Positions 39,700-49,334 are shown, counted from the stretch's first letter. The stretch is 64,000 nucleotides of DNA from Motilimonas pumila (GCF_003596335.1 NZ_QZCH01000001.1:62001-126000), one strand, 5' to 3'. The notes: generated by a model from the letters alone, not told the origin. Numbers and translations are program-made.

Positions 39700-41100
39700 C
39701 TAGTTATAAATTTGATCCGGTAACCAAGTGACCAGCCCTGGCCAAATAGCCAGCGCTAATAATAGTAGTAACTGAATAGCAATAAAGGGCATCACGCCAT
39801 AATAAATATCTTTGGTTGCCACATTACTGGGTGCCACTCCCCGTAAATAAAATAAGGCAAAGCCAAATGGTGGCGTTAAAAACGATGTTTGCAGGTTAAC
39901 CGCGAGCATGATCCCTAACCATACGGGGTCAAATCCCATGGCTAACAACACAGGGCCTACGATTGGCACCACCACAAACGTGATTTCAATAAAGTCCAGA
40001 ATAAAGCCCAACAAGAACACCACCAGCATCACCACTATCATGGCGCCAATCTTCCCGCCGGGCATGCTTTCAAAAAGGTGATGAATCAGCTCTTCGCCGC
40101 CAAAGCCACGAAATACTAAAGAGAAAATTGACGCGCCAATTAAGATCAAGAAAACCATGCAAGTGATTTTTACGGTCGCTTGAACCACCGACGCTAAGAT
40201 ATGGCGGTCGATATGGCCCTGGGTCACCGCCAAGATAGAGGCCCCCATCGCCCCAACACCGGCGGCTTCTGTTGGTGTGGCAAAACCAAATAAAATAGAG
40301 CCAAGCACAACTACGATAAGGCCAAGTGGTGGCAGTAAAGCTTGCATAAGTTGTGGTAAAGCTACGCGTGGGGCGTCAGCGCCTGATTCAGCATCATCGG
40401 CGTTTTGTGTCTTTGTATCACTGTTGGCTGACTGATTGTTAACATGCGTAATCACTAAAACATATAGCAAGTACATCACTACCAGTAATAAACCCGGTAC
40501 GATAGCACCGGCAAATAAATCTCCGACTGAGACGGTGTCCGGAGAAAAGATACCCATTTTCAACTGAGCTTGCTGATATGCGCTCGATAAAACATCACCA
40601 AGTAAAACCAAGGCAATGGAAGGAGGAATAATTTGGCCAAGGGTACCGGTTGCGCAAATAGTGCCCGCCGCAAAACTGGCCTTGTAGCCCTGCTTTAGCA
40701 TACTTGGTAAGGACAACAGCCCCATGGTGACCACGGTCGCGCCTACAATTCCCGTACTTGCCGCCAATAACATGCCCACAAGAATAACCGCTATGGCTAA
40801 GCCTCCTTGGTAATTGCCCATCAGTAAGCCCATCGAGGTCAGCAGTTTTTCAGCTACCTTAGACTTTTCAAGCATGACACCCATCAATACAAACAGCGGG
40901 ACCGCCAGCAATGTTTGGTTAACCATGATGCCATAAATACGATTGGGTAAAGCGCCTAAGAAACCATCATCAAAAGTGCCCGTTAGAATGCCCACAAAAG
41001 CAAACAATAACGACGTGCCCGCGAGCGTCAGCGCCACCGGGTATCCCAGCATTAACACTGCACACACAGCAGCAAACATCACTAAAGCAAGGTATTCCAT
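39700..41100 (-). CDS. dctM: TRAP transporter large permease subunit
   Basis: This 466-residue integral membrane protein has about 12 spans and is the Na+-dependent transport subunit of a TRAP system. Motifs include GYPVALTLAG, ATGTLGQIIPPSIALVLLGD and TPTEAAGVGAMGA. The reading frame is open for another 70 codons upstream but that part overlaps dctQ and is not family-like. ATG 41100 overlaps the dctQ stop as TAATG, so I use it. An internal polar stretch (about residues 215-245) is longer than usual for the family. Confidence 0.92.
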   Translation of the reverse strand: MEYLALVMFAAVCAVLMLGYPVALTLAGTSLLFAFVGILTGTFDDGFLGALPNRIYGIMVNQTLLAVPLFVLMGVMLEKSKVAEKLLTSMGLLMGNYQGGLAIAVILVGMLLAASTGIVGATVVTMGLLSLPSMLKQGYKASFAAGTICATGTLGQIIPPSIALVLLGDVLSSAYQQAQLKMGIFSPDTVSVGDLFAGAIVPGLLLVVMYLLYVLVITHVNNQSANSDTKTQNADDAESGADAPRVALPQLMQALLPPLGLIVVVLGSILFGFATPTEAAGVGAMGASILAVTQGHIDRHILASVVQATVKITCMVFLILIGASIFSLVFRGFGGEELIHHLFESMPGGKIGAMIVVMLVVFLLGFILDFIEITFVVVPIVGPVLLAMGFDPVWLGIMLAVNLQTSFLTPPFGFALFYLRGVAPSNVATKDIYYGVMPFIAIQLLLLLALAIWPGLVTWLPDQIYN

Positions 41101-41651
41101 TATGCTTGTCCCCCTTGCGCAGTAGTCGAAGTATTTTCGGTCTGGACGCCCAATAAAGTCAGTAAACACAGGGCAATTTGTGATAGCCCTTGCACCATTA
41201 ACAACCCAGGAAACAACAGTAACGCAGTTTTTAATACAAACACTAAAGGCAAACCGCCTGCTTCGGGGCTGCCTTCCAGTAATTGCCATGACGTCATGAC
41301 ATATTGCCAACAGCTAATAAGTAAGAAGATACAAACGGGAAGTAATAAAAAGACACCGCCAAACAGGTCAACCCAAGCTTGTTTACGAGGGCTAAAGTTG
41401 CGGTAAAAAACGTCAACACGTACGTGTTCGTTGTCTTTAAGGGTATAGCCCGCGCCTAACATAAACACCATAGCGTGCAAGTATATGGTTGATTCTTGTA
41501 ACGCAATCGAACCAAAATCAAACACATAACGTAACGCCACCACGACGACCATAACAAGCATCAGCAACAGTAAACTCCAGCCTAAAACTCGCCCGAAAGC
41601 GTCGGAGCATCGATTGATAAGGTGATGAAATGCCAACAATTGCTTGGCCAT
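41100..41651 (-). CDS. dctQ: TRAP transporter small permease subunit
   Basis: This 183-residue protein has four membrane spans and is the DctQ-type small subunit that pairs with the large permease. The pattern LQESTIYLHAMVFMLGAGYT and HVRVDVFY is typical of DctQ. I place the start at ATG 41651, which has AGAGAAG just upstream; the longer frame to 41714 is less likely. It is the first gene of the TRAP unit. Confidence 0.88.
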   Translation of the reverse strand: MAKQLLAFHHLINRCSDAFGRVLGWSLLLLMLVMVVVVALRYVFDFGSIALQESTIYLHAMVFMLGAGYTLKDNEHVRVDVFYRNFSPRKQAWVDLFGGVFLLLPVCIFLLISCWQYVMTSWQLLEGSPEAGGLPLVFVLKTALLLFPGLLMVQGLSQIALCLLTLLGVQTENTSTTAQGGQA

Positions 41652-42015
41652 AGGACTTCTCTTAACTGACAAACACGCAGCTAGCACTGTAATTATAAAA
41701 AAAACATAAAACAAACCGCGCTAACTAAAAACATGATGCTTATCAGTGAGCTAATCATTTAGTGTGCAAAATAGTGGCGCAGCGCACGAAAATACTAAGG
41801 CGCAAATTGATAAAGATCATGGCGTCTTATTTACCGGCTTAATATTCCAGTAACTATTTTAGCGACCACCCTTGGACCTGTAGCGGACAGTCAGGCATAC
41901 CAATGCGCTATTGAAACAAAAGCGTCATCGTCAGTATAAAGTCGTAATACTTGCTAGTAATTCGACACGTTTCCATTAATATGCCAATGATTTTCACAAC
42001 TAAAGTAGGCGTTTG
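41652..42015. other. Intergenic region between dctQ and yajG
   Basis: The 364 bases between the divergent dctQ and yajG hold no gene that I can support. They should contain promoters for both, but I see no -35/-10 pair good enough to name and no striking repeat. Confidence 0.5.
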
Positions 42016-42630
42016 ATGGCTCGTTTTGGATTTATTATCAGTAGTTTTTTTCTATTATTTGCGTGCGCCAACACTGAAACACTTGAGCAAAAAGTGCCGC
42101 AGCCAAACGAAGCATTACCACAAATTATTAGCCTTAACCCTTTGCTACCTGAATTTAAGCCACTACTGAATACCTTTGCCCCCTTTGAGCTCGAAGTGAG
42201 GGATTATCGCCCCGCTAATTATATTGTGAGCATTGCTGATGGCGATAAAGTAGCAGTGCTAATTCGTAACCAACAAAGCATCCGGTCGCTGGTTAAAAAA
42301 CGTTTAAATCAGGGGTTATTAGAGCAAGGAAAAGTGACGTTGGCGCGCCACGATAACCAACTCGTGGTAGATGTGGTGAAATTGCTGACTGAAATAGAGC
42401 AAGATCCAAATCAGTTTACCCTAACCACACAGGTGCAATTACACGCAACCTTGCTAGTGAATGACCAAGTGCAATTAACAAAACAGTTTAAAAGCCAACA
42501 AGTTCAGACTAGAATCAATTTGACTCCGGAAGATTTAAACCAAGGCTTGGATCTTCATTTAAGTAATGTATTACAACAGATTATTAGGCATACCGAGCTA
42601 TACCAACCGCTCGTGAACAAGGATAAATAA
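42016..42630 (+). CDS. yajG: YajG-family lipoprotein
   Basis: This 204-residue lipoprotein has a signal with lipobox LFAC (Cys17). The rest matches YajG in shape: an N-terminal LNP motif, then a domain with alternating strands and a central SIRSLVKKRLNQGLLEQG. Its function is unknown. In E. coli yajG precedes ampG; here ppiA is inserted between them. I prefer ATG 42016 to the adjacent TTG 42013. Its stop overlaps the ppiA start by one base. Confidence 0.85.
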   Translation: MARFGFIISSFFLLFACANTETLEQKVPQPNEALPQIISLNPLLPEFKPLLNTFAPFELEVRDYRPANYIVSIADGDKVAVLIRNQQSIRSLVKKRLNQGLLEQGKVTLARHDNQLVVDVVKLLTEIEQDPNQFTLTTQVQLHATLLVNDQVQLTKQFKSQQVQTRINLTPEDLNQGLDLHLSNVLQQIIRHTELYQPLVNKDK

Positions 42631-43202
42631 TGAGAATTGCCCAACTGCTTACTCTTATCAGCTGTCTTTTTATTGGCAGCGCAATGGCTGCAAACCCACA
42701 AATCAAAATTGCGACGAATCAAGGTGACATTGAGCTGGAGCTTTATCAGGATAAAGCGCCAACCAGCGTCAAAAACTTTCTGAGTTATGTTGAAAAAGAT
42801 GGTTTTAAAAACACCGTTTTTCATCGTGTCATCAAAGGCTTTATGATTCAAGGCGGTGGTTTTGATATTGACTATCAACGTGTTGCCACTGGCGCGCCTA
42901 TCGTCAATGAAGCCAAAAATGGTTTATCCAATGACCGAGGCACTATCGCGATGGCGCGCACTGCCATACCAGACTCAGCCACCCGACAATTCTTTATTAA
43001 CCATAAAGATAACCCTAACTTAAACTACGGCCGCTCTGACGGTTATGCTGTATTTGGTAAAGTGACCAAAGGCATGGACGTGGTTGATAAAATTGCGAAC
43101 ACTCGCACCAGTACCAACAGCAAGCTGCCAGGCATGCGCGACATCCCCGTTGAGCAAGTGGTTATCACCGAGATTTCAGTGCTCCCTGTCGAGGAGAAGT
43201 AA
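42630..43202 (+). CDS. ppiA: Periplasmic peptidyl-prolyl isomerase (cyclophilin A)
   Basis: This 190-residue cyclophilin catalyses cis-trans isomerisation of prolyl bonds in periplasmic proteins. The signal peptide is cleaved after AMA (residue 20), which distinguishes it from the cytosolic PpiB. Family motifs are FHRVIKGFMIQGG (Arg active site), GTIAMARTA and SQFFIN-like RQFFIN. It is coupled to yajG by a one-base overlap. A perfect hairpin follows the stop. Confidence 0.94.
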   Translation: MRIAQLLTLISCLFIGSAMAANPQIKIATNQGDIELELYQDKAPTSVKNFLSYVEKDGFKNTVFHRVIKGFMIQGGGFDIDYQRVATGAPIVNEAKNGLSNDRGTIAMARTAIPDSATRQFFINHKDNPNLNYGRSDGYAVFGKVTKGMDVVDKIANTRTSTNSKLPGMRDIPVEQVVITEISVLPVEEK

Positions 43203-43208
43203 TCTTAT

Positions 43209-43237
43209 GCCAGTTGTGGATAGGCTTCACAACTGGC
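43209..43237 (+). terminator. Perfect 10-base hairpin after ppiA, no U-tract
   Basis: GCCAGTTGTG (43209-43218) and CACAACTGGC (43228-43237) are fully complementary around a nine-base loop, six bases after the ppiA stop. No T-run follows, so termination would be inefficient; it may separate ppiA and ampG expression or protect the upstream mRNA. Confidence 0.5.
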
Positions 43238-43254
43238 TATCACTGACCACCTGA

Positions 43255-43300
43255 TGCATTGAGTGTACTTGATTTTCGTCTCCCCCCCTTACACAATGCA
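43255..43300 (+). repeat. Imperfect inverted repeat in the ampG leader
   Basis: TGCATTGAGTGTA (43255-43267) pairs with TACACAATGCA (43290-43300) with a two-base bulge. The loop contains a run of seven C (43282-43288). It ends about 40 bases before the proposed AUU start of ampG. Confidence 0.45.
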
Positions 43301-43329
43301 TACTCTTCAAGCTATTTAGCTCAACCAGT

Positions 43330-43334
43330 AAGGG
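43330..43334 (+). promoter_or_regulatory. Ribosome-binding site selecting an AUU start for ampG
   Basis: AAGGG (43330-43334) lies seven bases before ATT 43342. No ATG, GTG or TTG exists in frame between the stop at 43270-43272 and TTG 43444, so this site supports the AUU. Confidence 0.6.
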
Positions 43335-43341
43335 CACCGTT

Positions 43342-44808
43342 ATTTCAACCACTCAATCTTGGCGAGACGCCATCAGCGTTTATCTAGAAAAACGTGTCGC
43401 CATCTTATTCTTATTAGGCTTTTCTGCCGGCCTGCCTATTCTGTTGGTGTTTGGAACCTTGTCGTTTTGGTTGCGCGAAGCCGGCGTTGACCGCAGTGTG
43501 ATTGGGTTTGCGAGCTGGGCAGGTTTGGCCTATGCCTTCAAATGGATGTGGGCCCCCCTCGTAGACCGGCTACCCTTACCAATTCTCAGCACAATACTGG
43601 GTCGGCGTCGCAGTTGGTTATTGCTGTCCCAGCTTCTAATCGTCGCCGCCATCTGTGGCATAGCACTTACGGATCCCCTTGAAAACCTAGGCATATTTAT
43701 CGCGTTTGCAGTGTTAGTCGCATTCGCATCAGCCACTCAAGATATCATCATTGACGCTTATCGTATTGAGTCCGCGCCGGAGGAGTTTCAGGCTGCGATG
43801 TCGGCGGCGTATTTAACCGGTTATCGATTAGCCATGATAGTAGCAGGTGCTGGCGCGCTGACGATTGCAGCGATGATGGGAGACGGCACAGAAGCCTATC
43901 AACGCAGCGCTTGGATGTGGTCTTATTTGGCCATGGCGAGCTTAATGTTGGTTGGGATCATCACTTGTTTATTTTGTCATGAGCCGCAAGTTGCAAGTAA
44001 AGGTGTCAATGAACAAATGTTAGCCTTAAAGCAGCAATTATTGGTCAATCACCCTCACCTACCTCATGGGCTTTGCCATGGCCTGGCTTGGCTCAAGTCC
44101 ACATTCATCACCCCCTTTGTTGACTTCTTTAGCCGCTATGGTTGGCATGCGTTGCTGATTTTGGCCTTAGTTGCCAGCTATCGAATTTCCGATATCGTGA
44201 TGGGCATTATGGCCAACCCATTTTACGTCGATATGCAATTCACTAAAGAACAAATTGCTGCGGTGACCAAGGTGTTTGGGGTTATCATGACCTTAGTGGG
44301 AGCCGGTTTGGGTGGCATACTGATTAAACGCTTTGGCACCTTAAAAATTCTGTTTGTAGGCGCCCTCCTCTCTGCCGCGACCAATTTAACCTTTGCACTG
44401 CTTGCCACTACAGCTGACAACCCGGTGGTGTTCACCTTTGCGTTTAACTGGCTCGATACGCCCTGGCAGCTGACCAATTTCCATTTACTGATAAGTGTTA
44501 TCTCTTTAGACAACCTCAGTGGTGGCATCGCCATTGCAGCCTTTATTACCTATTTATCTAGCCTGACAAATCGCGCTTTTTCAGCCACCCAATATGCTTT
44601 GTTTAGCTCTGTGATGACCTTACTGCCAAAGTTTGTTGCCGGATTTTCGGGCGTATTTGTAGATAACTACGGTTATGAAGCCTTTTTTATCACCACCGCA
44701 GCGATAGGCGTGCCGGTGCTGTTTCTCATTATTGTGATAGCCAAGGTTGTGCCAGCGCCTGCAGCGTTAGCAAGCCATGAAGAAAAAACTGACAACCCAA
44801 GTTCTTAA
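43342..44808 (+). CDS. ampG: Muropeptide permease AmpG (apparent AUU start)
   Basis: AmpG is an MFS permease that imports GlcNAc-anhydroMurNAc peptides for cell-wall recycling and can influence beta-lactamase induction. Family-like N-terminal sequence (ISTTQSWRDAISVYLEKR, then GFSAGLPI in the first span) begins well before the first standard start codon, TTG 43444, which would delete half of span 1. From ATT 43342 the product is 488 residues with about 12-14 spans. GRRRSWLL and SATQDIIIDAYRIE are AmpG signatures. AUU is a rare, IF3-sensitive start; a sequencing error is an alternative. yajG-ppiA precede it. Confidence 0.85.
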   Translation: MSTTQSWRDAISVYLEKRVAILFLLGFSAGLPILLVFGTLSFWLREAGVDRSVIGFASWAGLAYAFKWMWAPLVDRLPLPILSTILGRRRSWLLLSQLLIVAAICGIALTDPLENLGIFIAFAVLVAFASATQDIIIDAYRIESAPEEFQAAMSAAYLTGYRLAMIVAGAGALTIAAMMGDGTEAYQRSAWMWSYLAMASLMLVGIITCLFCHEPQVASKGVNEQMLALKQQLLVNHPHLPHGLCHGLAWLKSTFITPFVDFFSRYGWHALLILALVASYRISDIVMGIMANPFYVDMQFTKEQIAAVTKVFGVIMTLVGAGLGGILIKRFGTLKILFVGALLSAATNLTFALLATTADNPVVFTFAFNWLDTPWQLTNFHLLISVISLDNLSGGIAIAAFITYLSSLTNRAFSATQYALFSSVMTLLPKFVAGFSGVFVDNYGYEAFFITTAAIGVPVLFLIIVIAKVVPAPAALASHEEKTDNPSS

Positions 44809-45235
44809 GTTCTAACCGCCCTGCGACGAAGCCAGTCTTCGTCGCCGCTCCCTCCTGTCAGTTACCCCTTTTTATTCCAAGTTCAATTCGACTGGGCAAT
44901 TACGTTTTTTGTAATAAGCTTACGTAATAGTTATGCAGCTTACGACAACGGCCATGCTGCGCCTGATTCATGAGTTTTTTATAACTTGAATTGGAAAAAA
45001 AAATAGCTTATATATTATTTCAGAATAAGAAATGAAGTAATTATCCTAACAAATCTTATCTTTTCGGCCGTGAGAAGTGGATTGAAGCGGCCATTTTCAC
45101 TAGGATGTATAGCAATGTGTTGTAAAAAAACATCTTTTACCATGATGTAATAAACACACAAACAATGATCCAGATCCAGCCTTGTGTTTATTACATAAGT
45201 AAAATGGCAAAAACTCGATAAATCAGGGAATAACT
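44809..45235 (+). promoter_or_regulatory. pntA upstream region with long inverted repeats
   Basis: The 427 bases contain no gene. GCGACGAAG/CTTCGTCGC (44823-44831 with 44837-44845) is a perfect nine-base hairpin at the end of ampG without a U-tract. A poly-A and A/T-rich tract near 44990-45020 could carry the pnt promoter. ATGTAATAAACACA (45145-45158) is repeated in inverted form at 45183-45196. The pntA ribosome-binding site AGGGAA is at 45225-45230. Confidence 0.55.
45145..45196 (+). repeat. Perfect 14-base inverted repeat in the pntA leader
   Basis: ATGTAATAAACACA (45145-45158) and TGTGTTTATTACAT (45183-45196) are exact reverse complements separated by 24 bases. The right arm ends 39 bases before the pntA ATG. 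It could be a paired operator or an mRNA stem-loop. Confidence 0.7.
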
Positions 45236-46771
45236 ATGCAGATAGGTGTACCAAAAGAGCTGCTAGAAAATGAAACCCGAGTCGCTGCGACGCCAAAAAC
45301 CGTCGAACAGCTTCTTAAACTTGGCTTTTCAGTTTCAATTGAAGCATCCGCTGGCGAACTCGCCAGCTTTAATGACCAAGCATACATAGACGCAGGTGCA
45401 AGCGTTGAATCAGATACCCCAACATTGTGGCAGTCTGACATCATTTTTAAAGTTAACGCACCCACGTTTGAAGAAATAGACTTACTCAAAGACGGCGCAA
45501 CATTGATAAGCTTCATTTGGCCAGCTCAAAACGAAGAGTTGATGGCGAAATTAAGCAGCAAAAATATCAACGTGCTCGCCATGGATGCCGTACCACGAAT
45601 TTCACGAGCGCAAGCTCTTGATGCATTAAGCTCAATGGCTAACATTGCTGGCTACCGTGCAGTTATTGAAGCCGCAAACCAGTTTGGCCGTTTTTTCACC
45701 GGTCAAATTACCGCAGCAGGTAAAGTGCCGCCAGCTAAAGTGTTAGTGGTAGGTGCAGGTGTGGCTGGTTTAGCAGCAATCGGGGCAGCAGGCAGCCTGG
45801 GCGCCATCGTTCGTGCAACAGATACCCGCCCTGAAGTCGCTGAACAAATCGAATCGATGGGGGCAGAGTTTCTTCTGCCAGATTACGAAGAAGACGGTTC
45901 AAGCTCTGACGGCTACGCCAAAGTCATGAGTGATGGCTACAAGCAAGCGCAAGCAGAAATGATTGCCGAGCAAGCCAAAGACGTTGATATCATCATTACC
46001 ACTGCGCTTATTCCTGGCCGACCTGCACCGCTCATCATTACCGAAGAAATGGTTAACTCGATGAAGTCTGGTAGTGTCATTGTCGACTTAGCCGCGCAAA
46101 CTGGTGGTAACTGTGCCTTTACCGAAAACGGTAAAATTGTAGAAGTTAATGGCGTTAAAATTGTAGGTTACAGCGACTTACCAAGCCGCTTACCAACACA
46201 ATCAAGTCAGTTATACGGCACTAACTTAGTTAACCTAATGAAGCTGCTATGCACTGAGAAAGACGGCAACATCAATATTGATTTTGAAGACGAAGTCATC
46301 CGCGGTACCACAGTCGTGAAAGCGGGTGAGATCAGCTGGCCACCACCGGCAATTCAAGTCAGCGCAGCGCCTGCACAACCAGCACCGGCTGCTGAGCCTG
46401 CACCACAAGTCGAAGAAAAACCTGCCAACCCTTGGCTTAAACCGGTTGCAGCTGCACTCGGTGCGTTGGCTTTTTTCTGGGTAGCGGACAAAGCGCCAAG
46501 CGACTTCTTGTCTCACTTCACCGTGTTTGTGTTGGCATGTATTGTCGGGTATGGCGTGGTATGGAATGTAAGTCATTCTCTGCATACACCATTAATGAGT
46601 GTCACCAACGCAATTTCAGGCATCATTGTAATAGGTGCGTTACTGCAAGTTGGCAGTGAAAGTGGCGTGGTCACCTTCCTCTCGTTTATCGGGGTGCTCA
46701 TCGCTACCATCAACATTGTTGGTGGCTTCACCGTTACTCAGCGTATGCTGAAAATGTTTACTAAAGACTAG
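45236..46771 (+). CDS. pntA: Proton-translocating NAD(P) transhydrogenase subunit alpha
   Basis: This 511-residue subunit (E. coli 510) binds NAD(H) in domain I and contributes about four membrane spans at the C-terminus (from about residue 402). The Rossmann motif [14 protein letters not shown] is near residues 174-187, and the mobile-loop region [17 protein letters not shown] near 304-320 is conserved. An Ala/Pro-rich linker (about 378-398) joins the NAD domain to the membrane part. It works with PntB to reduce NADP+ with NADH using the proton gradient. pntB follows after 11 bases. Confidence 0.98.
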   Translation: MQIGVPKELLENETRVAATPKTVEQLLKLGFSVSIEASAGELASFNDQAYIDAGASVESDTPTLWQSDIIFKVNAPTFEEIDLLKDGATLISFIWPAQNEELMAKLSSKNINVLAMDAVPRISRAQALDALSSMANIAGYRAVIEAANQFGRFFTGQITAAGKVPPAKVLVVGAGVAGLAAIGAAGSLGAIVRATDTRPEVAEQIESMGAEFLLPDYEEDGSSSDGYAKVMSDGYKQAQAEMIAEQAKDVDIIITTALIPGRPAPLIITEEMVNSMKSGSVIVDLAAQTGGNCAFTENGKIVEVNGVKIVGYSDLPSRLPTQSSQLYGTNLVNLMKLLCTEKDGNINIDFEDEVIRGTTVVKAGEISWPPPAIQVSAAPAQPAPAAEPAPQVEEKPANPWLKPVAAALGALAFFWVADKAPSDFLSHFTVFVLACIVGYGVVWNVSHSLHTPLMSVTNAISGIIVIGALLQVGSESGVVTFLSFIGVLIATINIVGGFTVTQRMLKMFTKD

Positions 46772-46782
46772 GGGTTAAGCAA

Positions 46783-48249
46783 ATGTCAGATGGAATCATG
46801 ACTGCAGCGTATATTATTGCTGCAATTTTATTTATCCTTAGCCTAAATGGTTTAAGCCATCAAGAAAGTGCAAAGCGCGGTAACTTGTTTGGTATTTGTG
46901 GTATGGCAATTGCCATATTCGCCACCATTTCAAGCGACGGCGTCACTGGCTTAGGTTGGATCATTGTCGCTATGGTTATTGGTGCTGCGATTGGGGTACA
47001 TAAAGCCAAAAAAGTTGAAATGACCGAAATGCCTGAACTGATTGCGGTATTGCACTCATTCGTAGGTTTAGCGGCAGTCTTCATTGGTTTTAACTCTTTT
47101 ATCGACCATGAAGCACCAGCAGCCGTTGAAGTTGCTGGCTCAGTAGCCGGTAATTTACCGGAAGCGGCTGTGGCAGCAAAAGCTGCATTGCAAGCGGCAG
47201 CTGATGAAGCTCACGCTCGGCACATCATTCACTTAGTGGAAGTCTTTTTAGGCGTGTTTATTGGCGCGGTAACCTTTACAGGTTCAATCGTTGCCTTTGG
47301 GAAACTGAGCGGAAAATTCAAAAGTGCCCCGCTTAACCTGCCGGCTAAAAACATGCTGAATGTGGCGGCGTTAGGGGTTTCTGCTTTACTGATGATGTGG
47401 TTTATCAACGCAGAAAACGGCAGCACCTTTGCCTTAGTAGTAATGACCCTTATTGCATTTGCTTTTGGTGTACACCTAGTAGCATCAATCGGTGGTGCAG
47501 ACATGCCTGTAGTGGTTTCAATGCTGAACTCATACTCAGGTTGGGCTGCTGCGGCAACGGGCTTTATGCTATCAAATGACTTGTTGATCATTACAGGTGC
47601 CTTGGTCGGCTCAAGCGGTGCTATCTTGTCGTACATCATGTGTAAAGCAATGAACCGCTCGTTTATTAGCGTAATCTTGGGCGGCTTTGGCGCCGAAAGT
47701 GGCTCTGTAGGCGGCGACGACGAGCAAGGCGAGCACTATGAAACATCCGCTGAAGAAGTAGCTGAAATGCTGCGTAACAGCCGTAATGTTATCATCGTTC
47801 CTGGTTACGGCATGGCGGTAGCGCAAGCACAATACCCTGTTGCAGATATCACGCGTAAACTGCGCGATAAAGGCGTAAATGTGCGCTTTGGTATTCACCC
47901 TGTTGCAGGTCGTTTACCTGGCCATATGAACGTATTACTGGCTGAAGCGAAAGTGCCTTATGACGTTGTATTAGAGATGGATGAAATCAACGACGACTTC
48001 GCTGAGACAGATACGGTATTGGTTATTGGTGCTAACGATACGGTTAACCCAGCGGCGAAAGAGCCTGGCTCACCGATTGCCGGCATGCCAGTGCTAGAAG
48101 TGTGGGAAGCGACCAATGTCGTCGTCTTCAAGCGCTCTATGGCTTCGGGTTATGCGGGTGTGCAAAACCCATTGTTCTTTAAAGATAATACCAGCATGCT
48201 ATTTGGTGATGCCAAAGCGTCAGTAGATAATATTCTACACGCTCTGTAA
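46783..48249 (+). CDS. pntB: Proton-translocating NAD(P) transhydrogenase subunit beta
   Basis: This 488-residue subunit has about nine membrane spans (domain II) and a C-terminal NADP(H)-binding domain III with [15 protein letters not shown] (about residues 342-356). It is some 26 residues longer than E. coli PntB (462). The extra lies after FIGFNSF as an Ala-rich segment (about residues 107-145) in a loop between spans. I start at ATG 46783, [15 protein letters not shown] 46798 is possible. A strong terminator follows. Confidence 0.97.
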   Translation: MSDGIMTAAYIIAAILFILSLNGLSHQESAKRGNLFGICGMAIAIFATISSDGVTGLGWIIVAMVIGAAIGVHKAKKVEMTEMPELIAVLHSFVGLAAVFIGFNSFIDHEAPAAVEVAGSVAGNLPEAAVAAKAALQAAADEAHARHIIHLVEVFLGVFIGAVTFTGSIVAFGKLSGKFKSAPLNLPAKNMLNVAALGVSALLMMWFINAENGSTFALVVMTLIAFAFGVHLVASIGGADMPVVVSMLNSYSGWAAAATGFMLSNDLLIITGALVGSSGAILSYIMCKAMNRSFISVILGGFGAESGSVGGDDEQGEHYETSAEEVAEMLRNSRNVIIVPGYGMAVAQAQYPVADITRKLRDKGVNVRFGIHPVAGRLPGHMNVLLAEAKVPYDVVLEMDEINDDFAETDTVLVIGANDTVNPAAKEPGSPIAGMPVLEVWEATNVVVFKRSMASGYAGVQNPLFFKDNTSMLFGDAKASVDNILHAL

Positions 48250-48278
48250 TCTAAGCCAGAATACATGTTAATAACTGA

Positions 48279-48301
48279 GCCCGCTGATAGCGGGCTTTTT
48301 T
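48279..48301 (+). terminator. Terminator of pntAB
   Basis: GCCCGCT (48279-48285) pairs with AGCGGGC (48289-48295) around GAT, followed by six T residues. It ends the pntAB transcript 30 bases after the stop, facing the convergent AraC-family gene. Confidence 0.94.
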
Positions 48302-48335
48302 ATGTTTGCTAAACGTTAATTCAGACTCATATTCG

Positions 48336-49184
48336 TTAAAATGTGTGGTTTCTTGCCATGCTGGGCGACACACCGTAGAACTTTTTAAACCGGTTAGAAA
48401 AGTTGGCCACATCATAATAACCGAGCGCTAAAGCGACTTGCCCAACTCCCCAGTGTTGAGTCACCAATAAGTGCTTTGCTCGGGCCATTTTTAGGGTCAG
48501 CAAATACTGTTTTGGGCTAACGCCTAAGTACTGCATACACAATCTAAAAAAATGCGGCTCAGAGTAATGCAACTTGCTGGCTAACTCCGCCACAGTCCAC
48601 GGATGCTGTAACTGCTGCTCTACCTCAGCAAATAAGTGCCTAAGCTTTATTTGCGCGCCACTCACGTTAGCTTTAGGCTCGATAAATAAGGACTTCTGCA
48701 CGAGTTGCAATATAAGTTCCAAACATGCCGCAGTAGTATGACCACCTCCTGGGGTCATTTTAGCTTCACAGATGAACATATTAATGGCGTGATAAAGGCC
48801 AAGAGCATGTTCACTGTAACTAACCTCTGGCTGACTTAAACTCAACCCTTGCCACATTTCAGTACTGTCCAAAATAAACCAAGCGGTTTCCCACTCCTCG
48901 CCGTCTAACGCAAATCCACTGAATGTTTTCGCTGGCAATATGGTTAAGGTGTTAGCTTCAATGACTTGGCTTGAACCTGGCGTTAATAAACGACCTTGCC
49001 CCTTGATACTGTATAACAAAACATGGAAGTCGACGTCTGAACGACATATTTTAAAATGATCTTTTGCCAAACTTGTTCCACACAGCAAGATACTATACTT
49101 AGAGAGACTTTTAACGTCATCTTGACCTAAATATTTCTCTTGGCAGGCTTCTGATACTTCACAACAATCTTGCCATTCATGCAT
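48336..49184 (-). CDS. AraC-family transcriptional regulator
   Basis: This 282-residue protein has an N-terminal cupin-like sensing domain (about residues 45-120, with GQGRLLTPGSSQVIEANTL-type pattern) and a C-terminal AraC/XylS DNA-binding domain with two helix-turn-helix units: WTVAELASKLHYSEPHFFRL (about 196-215) and VGQVALALGYYDVANFSNRF (about 246-265). I cannot name an effector or target. It is transcribed away from a MATE exporter across a 179-base gap containing a perfect 14-base palindrome, so it may regulate that exporter. Confidence 0.9.
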   Translation of the reverse strand: MHEWQDCCEVSEACQEKYLGQDDVKSLSKYSILLCGTSLAKDHFKICRSDVDFHVLLYSIKGQGRLLTPGSSQVIEANTLTILPAKTFSGFALDGEEWETAWFILDSTEMWQGLSLSQPEVSYSEHALGLYHAINMFICEAKMTPGGGHTTAACLELILQLVQKSLFIEPKANVSGAQIKLRHLFAEVEQQLQHPWTVAELASKLHYSEPHFFRLCMQYLGVSPKQYLLTLKMARAKHLLVTQHWGVGQVALALGYYDVANFSNRFKKFYGVSPSMARNHTF

Positions 49185-49320
49185 AAAATATTCACTATGA
49201 TAGTTTAGAACAACACATTGCGAGTTTACACTATGCAGTTAAAGGGTAAAAGCCAGTATATTTCCGGTTGTCTAATAACATTAACTACACCGTGATCTTT
49301 CTCGGTTTGTTAAGCTCATA

Positions 49321-49334
49321 AGCGCTTAAGCGCT
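49321..49334. promoter_or_regulatory. Perfect 14-base palindrome upstream of the MATE gene
   Basis: AGCGCTTAAGCGCT is its own reverse complement and ends 29 bases before the MATE ATG, in the gap divergent from the AraC-type gene. It is a candidate operator. AraC proteins usually bind direct repeats, so a different dimeric regulator is also possible. Confidence 0.5.

Noticed and set aside
41101-41310. A 70-residue N-terminal extension of the TRAP large permease
   Set aside because: It overlaps dctQ in another frame and has no TRAP similarity; the internal ATG overlapping the dctQ stop is a better start.
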